This document shows, in pieces, positions 6,622 to 8,518 of a stretch of 8,518 nucleotides of DNA. A program made the position numbers and the translations under genes. The notes below the pieces were generated by a model. The model was not told where the DNA came from. It was given only the letters and a program-made list of their open reading frames with translations, and did not search any database. Origin of the DNA: JACPSX01 sp035288405 [NCBI: bacterium] (GTDB lineage Bacteria; JACPSX01); assembly GCA_035288405.1 (NCBI GenBank), contig DATEAK010000021.1:1-8518 (forward strand). Reading direction: 5' to 3'. How positions within the stretch are numbered: the first letter of the stretch is position 1; each line of letters starts with the position of its first letter.

Positions 6622-7140
6622 GTGAGTTGGTCTAACGAAGAAGAGGGGGCCGTTTTGGAGATGAAAGTAAAGGGGTTGACCCTGGACCCCCTAACCAACA
6701 TGCCCATCGTGATACTAAAGGACCTGGACGAGAAGCGGGCTTTGCCGATCTGGGTGGGTATCTTTGAGGCGAATGCCATTGCTTTGGAGATGGAACACGT
6801 CTCCACTCCCCGTCCGATGACCCACGACCTGATCAAGAACATCCTGGAGGGGGTGAGTGCCAAAGTCAACCGGATCATCATCAATGACCTCAAGGACAAT
6901 ACCTTTTACGCGATTATCTCCTTGAGCCTCAATGGCTCCGATTACGTCATTGATTCCCGTCCGAGCGACGCGATTGCCCTTGCCATGAGAGCGGGCGCCC
7001 CGATTTATGTCGCCCGCAAGGTCCTGGACGAAGCAAAAAGCATCGACCTCACCGAGCAGCCGTCCTCGGATGATACCGAAAAGTGGAAGGAGTGGATCGA
7101 AAACCTAAAGCCCGAGGACTTTGGGAAGTATGAGGTCTAA
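6622..7140 (+). CDS. Bifunctional nuclease family protein (DUF151)
   Basis: This 172-residue protein matches the bifunctional nuclease (BFN/DUF151) family along its whole length. Conserved blocks are [19 protein letters not shown] (14-32), [19 protein letters not shown] (40-58), [16 protein letters not shown] (62-77) and [19 protein letters not shown] (110-128). Family knowledge: plant BFN members are reported to have DNase and RNase activity, and the fold is known from Thermotoga TM0160. The cellular role in bacteria is not well defined. The acidic C-terminal tail (about 145-172, [15 protein letters not shown]) is common in relatives, and no extra UVR domain is present. There is no signal peptide, so it is cytoplasmic. 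It stands alone on the + strand, divergent from the M16 operon and convergent with hemB. Confidence 0.93.
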   Translation: MSWSNEEEGAVLEMKVKGLTLDPLTNMPIVILKDLDEKRALPIWVGIFEANAIALEMEHVSTPRPMTHDLIKNILEGVSAKVNRIIINDLKDNTFYAIISLSLNGSDYVIDSRPSDAIALAMRAGAPIYVARKVLDEAKSIDLTEQPSSDDTEKWKEWIENLKPEDFGKYEV

Positions 7141-7209
7141 ACAGCTCTACGGGTAAAACCGGAGTTGGGCAGGCACTCTCAAACGGAAAGCCTGTGTGAC
7201 CTTAAGAGA

Positions 7210-8196
7210 TCAAAAGCTTTTCCCCTGATGAATCCAGCTGGCTACCTCTTTCGCAAAATAGGTCAAGATCAAATCCGCTCCCGCTCGTTTGATACTATGT
7301 AAAACCTCCCAGACGGCGCGATCGCGATCGATCCATCCCTTGTTTCCCGCTGCCATAATCATGGAGTATTCCCCACTCACATTGTAAGCCGCCAGGGGGA
7401 GCGGAAACCGGTCCCGGATGCGGGCCAAAACATCCAGATAGGCCAGGGCCGGCTTCACCATGATAATGTCAGCGCCTTCCTCCACATCGAGTTCCACTTC
7501 CCGCAAGGCTTCTCGAACATTACAGGAGTCCATCTGATAGGAACGCCGGTCCCCAAACTGGGGGGCACTATCCGCAGCCTCCCGGAAAGGACCATAAAAG
7601 CAAGAGGCATACTTGGCCGCATAGGACATGATCGGGACTTGTGCAAGGCCCGACTCATCAAGGCGCTTGCGGATGTGGGCTACTCGCCCGTCCATCATAT
7701 CCGAAGGCGCAACCAAATCGGCCCCTGCCACTGCATGGGAGAGGGCCATTTCCCCTAAAACCTCCAGGGTCAGGTCGTTATCCACTTCCCCGTCCCGGAG
7801 TATGCCGCAGTGGCCGTGGGAAGTGTATTCATCCACGCACACGTCGGTCACCACGGCAACCGCTGGAATTGCCTTCTTGATGGACCGAATCGCCTGCTGG
7901 ACTATGCCCTCCGGGTTGTACGCCTCGGAGCCGCGCTCATCTTTCCGGTCCGGGATGCCAAACAAGATCACCGCCTTGACTCCCAAGCTGTGAGCTTCGT
8001 CAACCTCCTCCAACAGCCGGTCCACGGACATTCGGTACTGGCCGGGCATGGAGGAAATTTCTTGTTTGACTCCTCGACCGTGGGTGACAAAGAGAGGGTA
8101 AATCAAATCGTCCACATGAAGGGTCGTCTCCCGCACCAAGCGTCGGAGGGTCTCCGTGCGCCTGAGCCTGCGCAAGCGCTGGATTGGAAAAGCCAT
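7210..8196 (-). CDS. hemB: Delta-aminolevulinic acid dehydratase (porphobilinogen synthase)
   Basis: HemB condenses two 5-aminolevulinate molecules to porphobilinogen in the cytoplasm, the first common step of tetrapyrrole synthesis. At 328 residues it is normal in length and complete. The Schiff-base lysines are visible: Lys195 in SYAAKYAS and Lys248 in [10 protein letters not shown]. The metal loop [14 protein letters not shown] (118-131) has Cys120 and Cys130, but Asp122 in place of the middle cysteine of Zn-type enzymes. The allosteric Mg-binding pattern ExxxD is present (REVELD, about 232-237). The ATG at 8196 follows a GAGGAGGAGG run (8199-8208) by 2 nt, with internal GGAGG at 5 nt. It lies 14 nt after the hemD stop, in one operon. 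No T-rich terminator is seen in the 69 nt before the convergent nuclease gene. Confidence 0.97.
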   Translation of the reverse strand: MAFPIQRLRRLRRTETLRRLVRETTLHVDDLIYPLFVTHGRGVKQEISSMPGQYRMSVDRLLEEVDEAHSLGVKAVILFGIPDRKDERGSEAYNPEGIVQQAIRSIKKAIPAVAVVTDVCVDEYTSHGHCGILRDGEVDNDLTLEVLGEMALSHAVAGADLVAPSDMMDGRVAHIRKRLDESGLAQVPIMSYAAKYASCFYGPFREAADSAPQFGDRRSYQMDSCNVREALREVELDVEEGADIIMVKPALAYLDVLARIRDRFPLPLAAYNVSGEYSMIMAAGNKGWIDRDRAVWEVLHSIKRAGADLILTYFAKEVASWIHQGKSF

Positions 8197-8198
8197 GA

Positions 8199-8208
8199 CC
8201 TCCTCCTC
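8199..8208 (-). promoter_or_regulatory. Ribosome binding site of hemB in the hemD-hemB gap
   Basis: A GAGGAGGAGG run fills most of the 14-nt gap between the hemD stop (8211-8213) and the hemB ATG. It offers several overlapping Shine-Dalgarno registers, the best being GGAGG at 5 nt. There is no room for a promoter, so hemB is read from the hemD transcript. Confidence 0.7.
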
Positions 8209-8210
8209 TT

Positions 8211-8518
8211 CTAATTCCCCATCTCAACTCTCTCTCGCTTGAAAAATTCCGCGATGACCTGGGCAAAAGCGTCGATCGTATAAATGCCCGGAACAACGTG
8301 CGCCTCCAGCCCATACTCCTGAACCGTCCGTGCCGTGATCGGGCCGATACAGCCGATCACCACGCCTCGCAACAACTCCGCGGGATTTTCGCTCGGCAAG
8401 GCGGCCAGAAAGTTATGGACCGTCGAAGAGCTGGTAAAGGTGATCATGTCGATCTCCCCATGGGCCAGCAACTGGTTTAGCCGCTCCCAGTCCCCCCTCG
8501 GTCTCGCTGTAAGGTAGA
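8211..8518 (-). CDS. hemD: Uroporphyrinogen-III synthase, C-terminal part, cut by the window edge
   Basis: HemD closes hydroxymethylbilane to uroporphyrinogen III with inversion of ring D. The 101 visible residues run from the right edge to TAG 8211-8213. The frame stays open to the edge, so the TTG at 8469-8471 is not the start. Recognisable HemD landmarks are [16 protein letters not shown], then [22 protein letters not shown] and the final [14 protein letters not shown] helix, in the expected order for the second half-domain. The gene is followed 14 nt later by hemB. The missing N-terminal part may be a lone HemD or a fused uroporphyrinogen-III methyltransferase-HemD protein. Such fusions are common upstream of hemB in several lineages, and the window cannot decide. 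Confidence 0.93.
   Translation of the reverse strand, partial: YLTARPRGDWERLNQLLAHGEIDMITFTSSSTVHNFLAALPSENPAELLRGVVIGCIGPITARTVQEYGLEAHVVPGIYTIDAFAQVIAEFFKRERVEMGN

Noticed and set aside
7170-7194. CAGGC/GCCTG inverted repeat between the nuclease gene and hemB
   Set aside because: Five base pairs with a 15-nt loop and no T tract; too weak to call a terminator for either convergent gene.
8211-8471. An 86-residue protein starting at TTG 8469-8471
   Set aside because: The same frame continues upstream to the window edge with HemD-like sequence, so this is an internal codon, not a start.
1-8518. CRISPR array, insertion sequence, tRNA or defence system
   Set aside because: No regularly spaced repeats, terminal inverted repeats, transposase or tRNA-like cloverleaf was seen. 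All sizeable frames are accounted for by housekeeping-type genes.

Overview
This is an ordinary bacterial chromosomal window with no mobile element, CRISPR array, tRNA or rRNA that I can see. Coding density is high and GC is moderately high by eye. Starts are mixed ATG and GTG. The gene content (a two-gene M16 peptidase pair, a Do/HtrA protease, Lgt, a bifunctional nuclease of the '[16 protein letters not shown]' type, and hemD-hemB) points to a diderm bacterium. The protein flavour resembles Desulfobacterota (Deltaproteobacteria), NC10 or Nitrospirota-like lineages. The phylum is inference only, because no search was possible.

Layout. At the left edge, positions 1-107 on the + strand hold the last 34 codons of a gene that reads like the C-terminus of a Nudix CoA pyrophosphatase. 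It converges with a five-gene block on the minus strand, read from right to left: an M16 peptidase with an intact zinc motif (5002-6372), a second M16 protein whose zinc motif is lost (3625-4980), a Do-family periplasmic serine protease (2065-3561), lgt (1270-2040) and a MobA-like nucleotidyltransferase of unknown role (127-1131). Gaps in this block are 21, 63, 24 and 138 nt, so the first four genes look like one transcription unit. A possible internal promoter lies before the last gene. A 249-nt divergent region (6373-6621) separates this block from a + strand gene for a DUF151 bifunctional nuclease (6622-7140), which has a near-consensus sigma-70-type promoter (TTGACA, 17 nt, TATATT) and a strong ribosome binding site. 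That gene converges with a tetrapyrrole operon on the minus strand: the 3' part of hemD (from the right edge to 8211) followed 14 nt later by hemB (7210-8196).

How the genes work together. The minus-strand block is mostly cell-envelope work. Two M16 proteins probably form a heterodimer that degrades peptides, Do handles misfolded envelope proteins, and Lgt lipidates prolipoproteins. hemD and hemB belong to haem/sirohaem synthesis: HemB makes porphobilinogen, and HemD closes hydroxymethylbilane to uroporphyrinogen III.

I found no convincing new biological system. The points most worth a second look are the large uncharacterised insertion and altered nucleotide loop of the MobA-like protein, the mixed Cys/Asp metal motif in HemB, the division of catalytic motifs between the paired M16 proteins, and two very short reading frames that overlap the starts of downstream genes.
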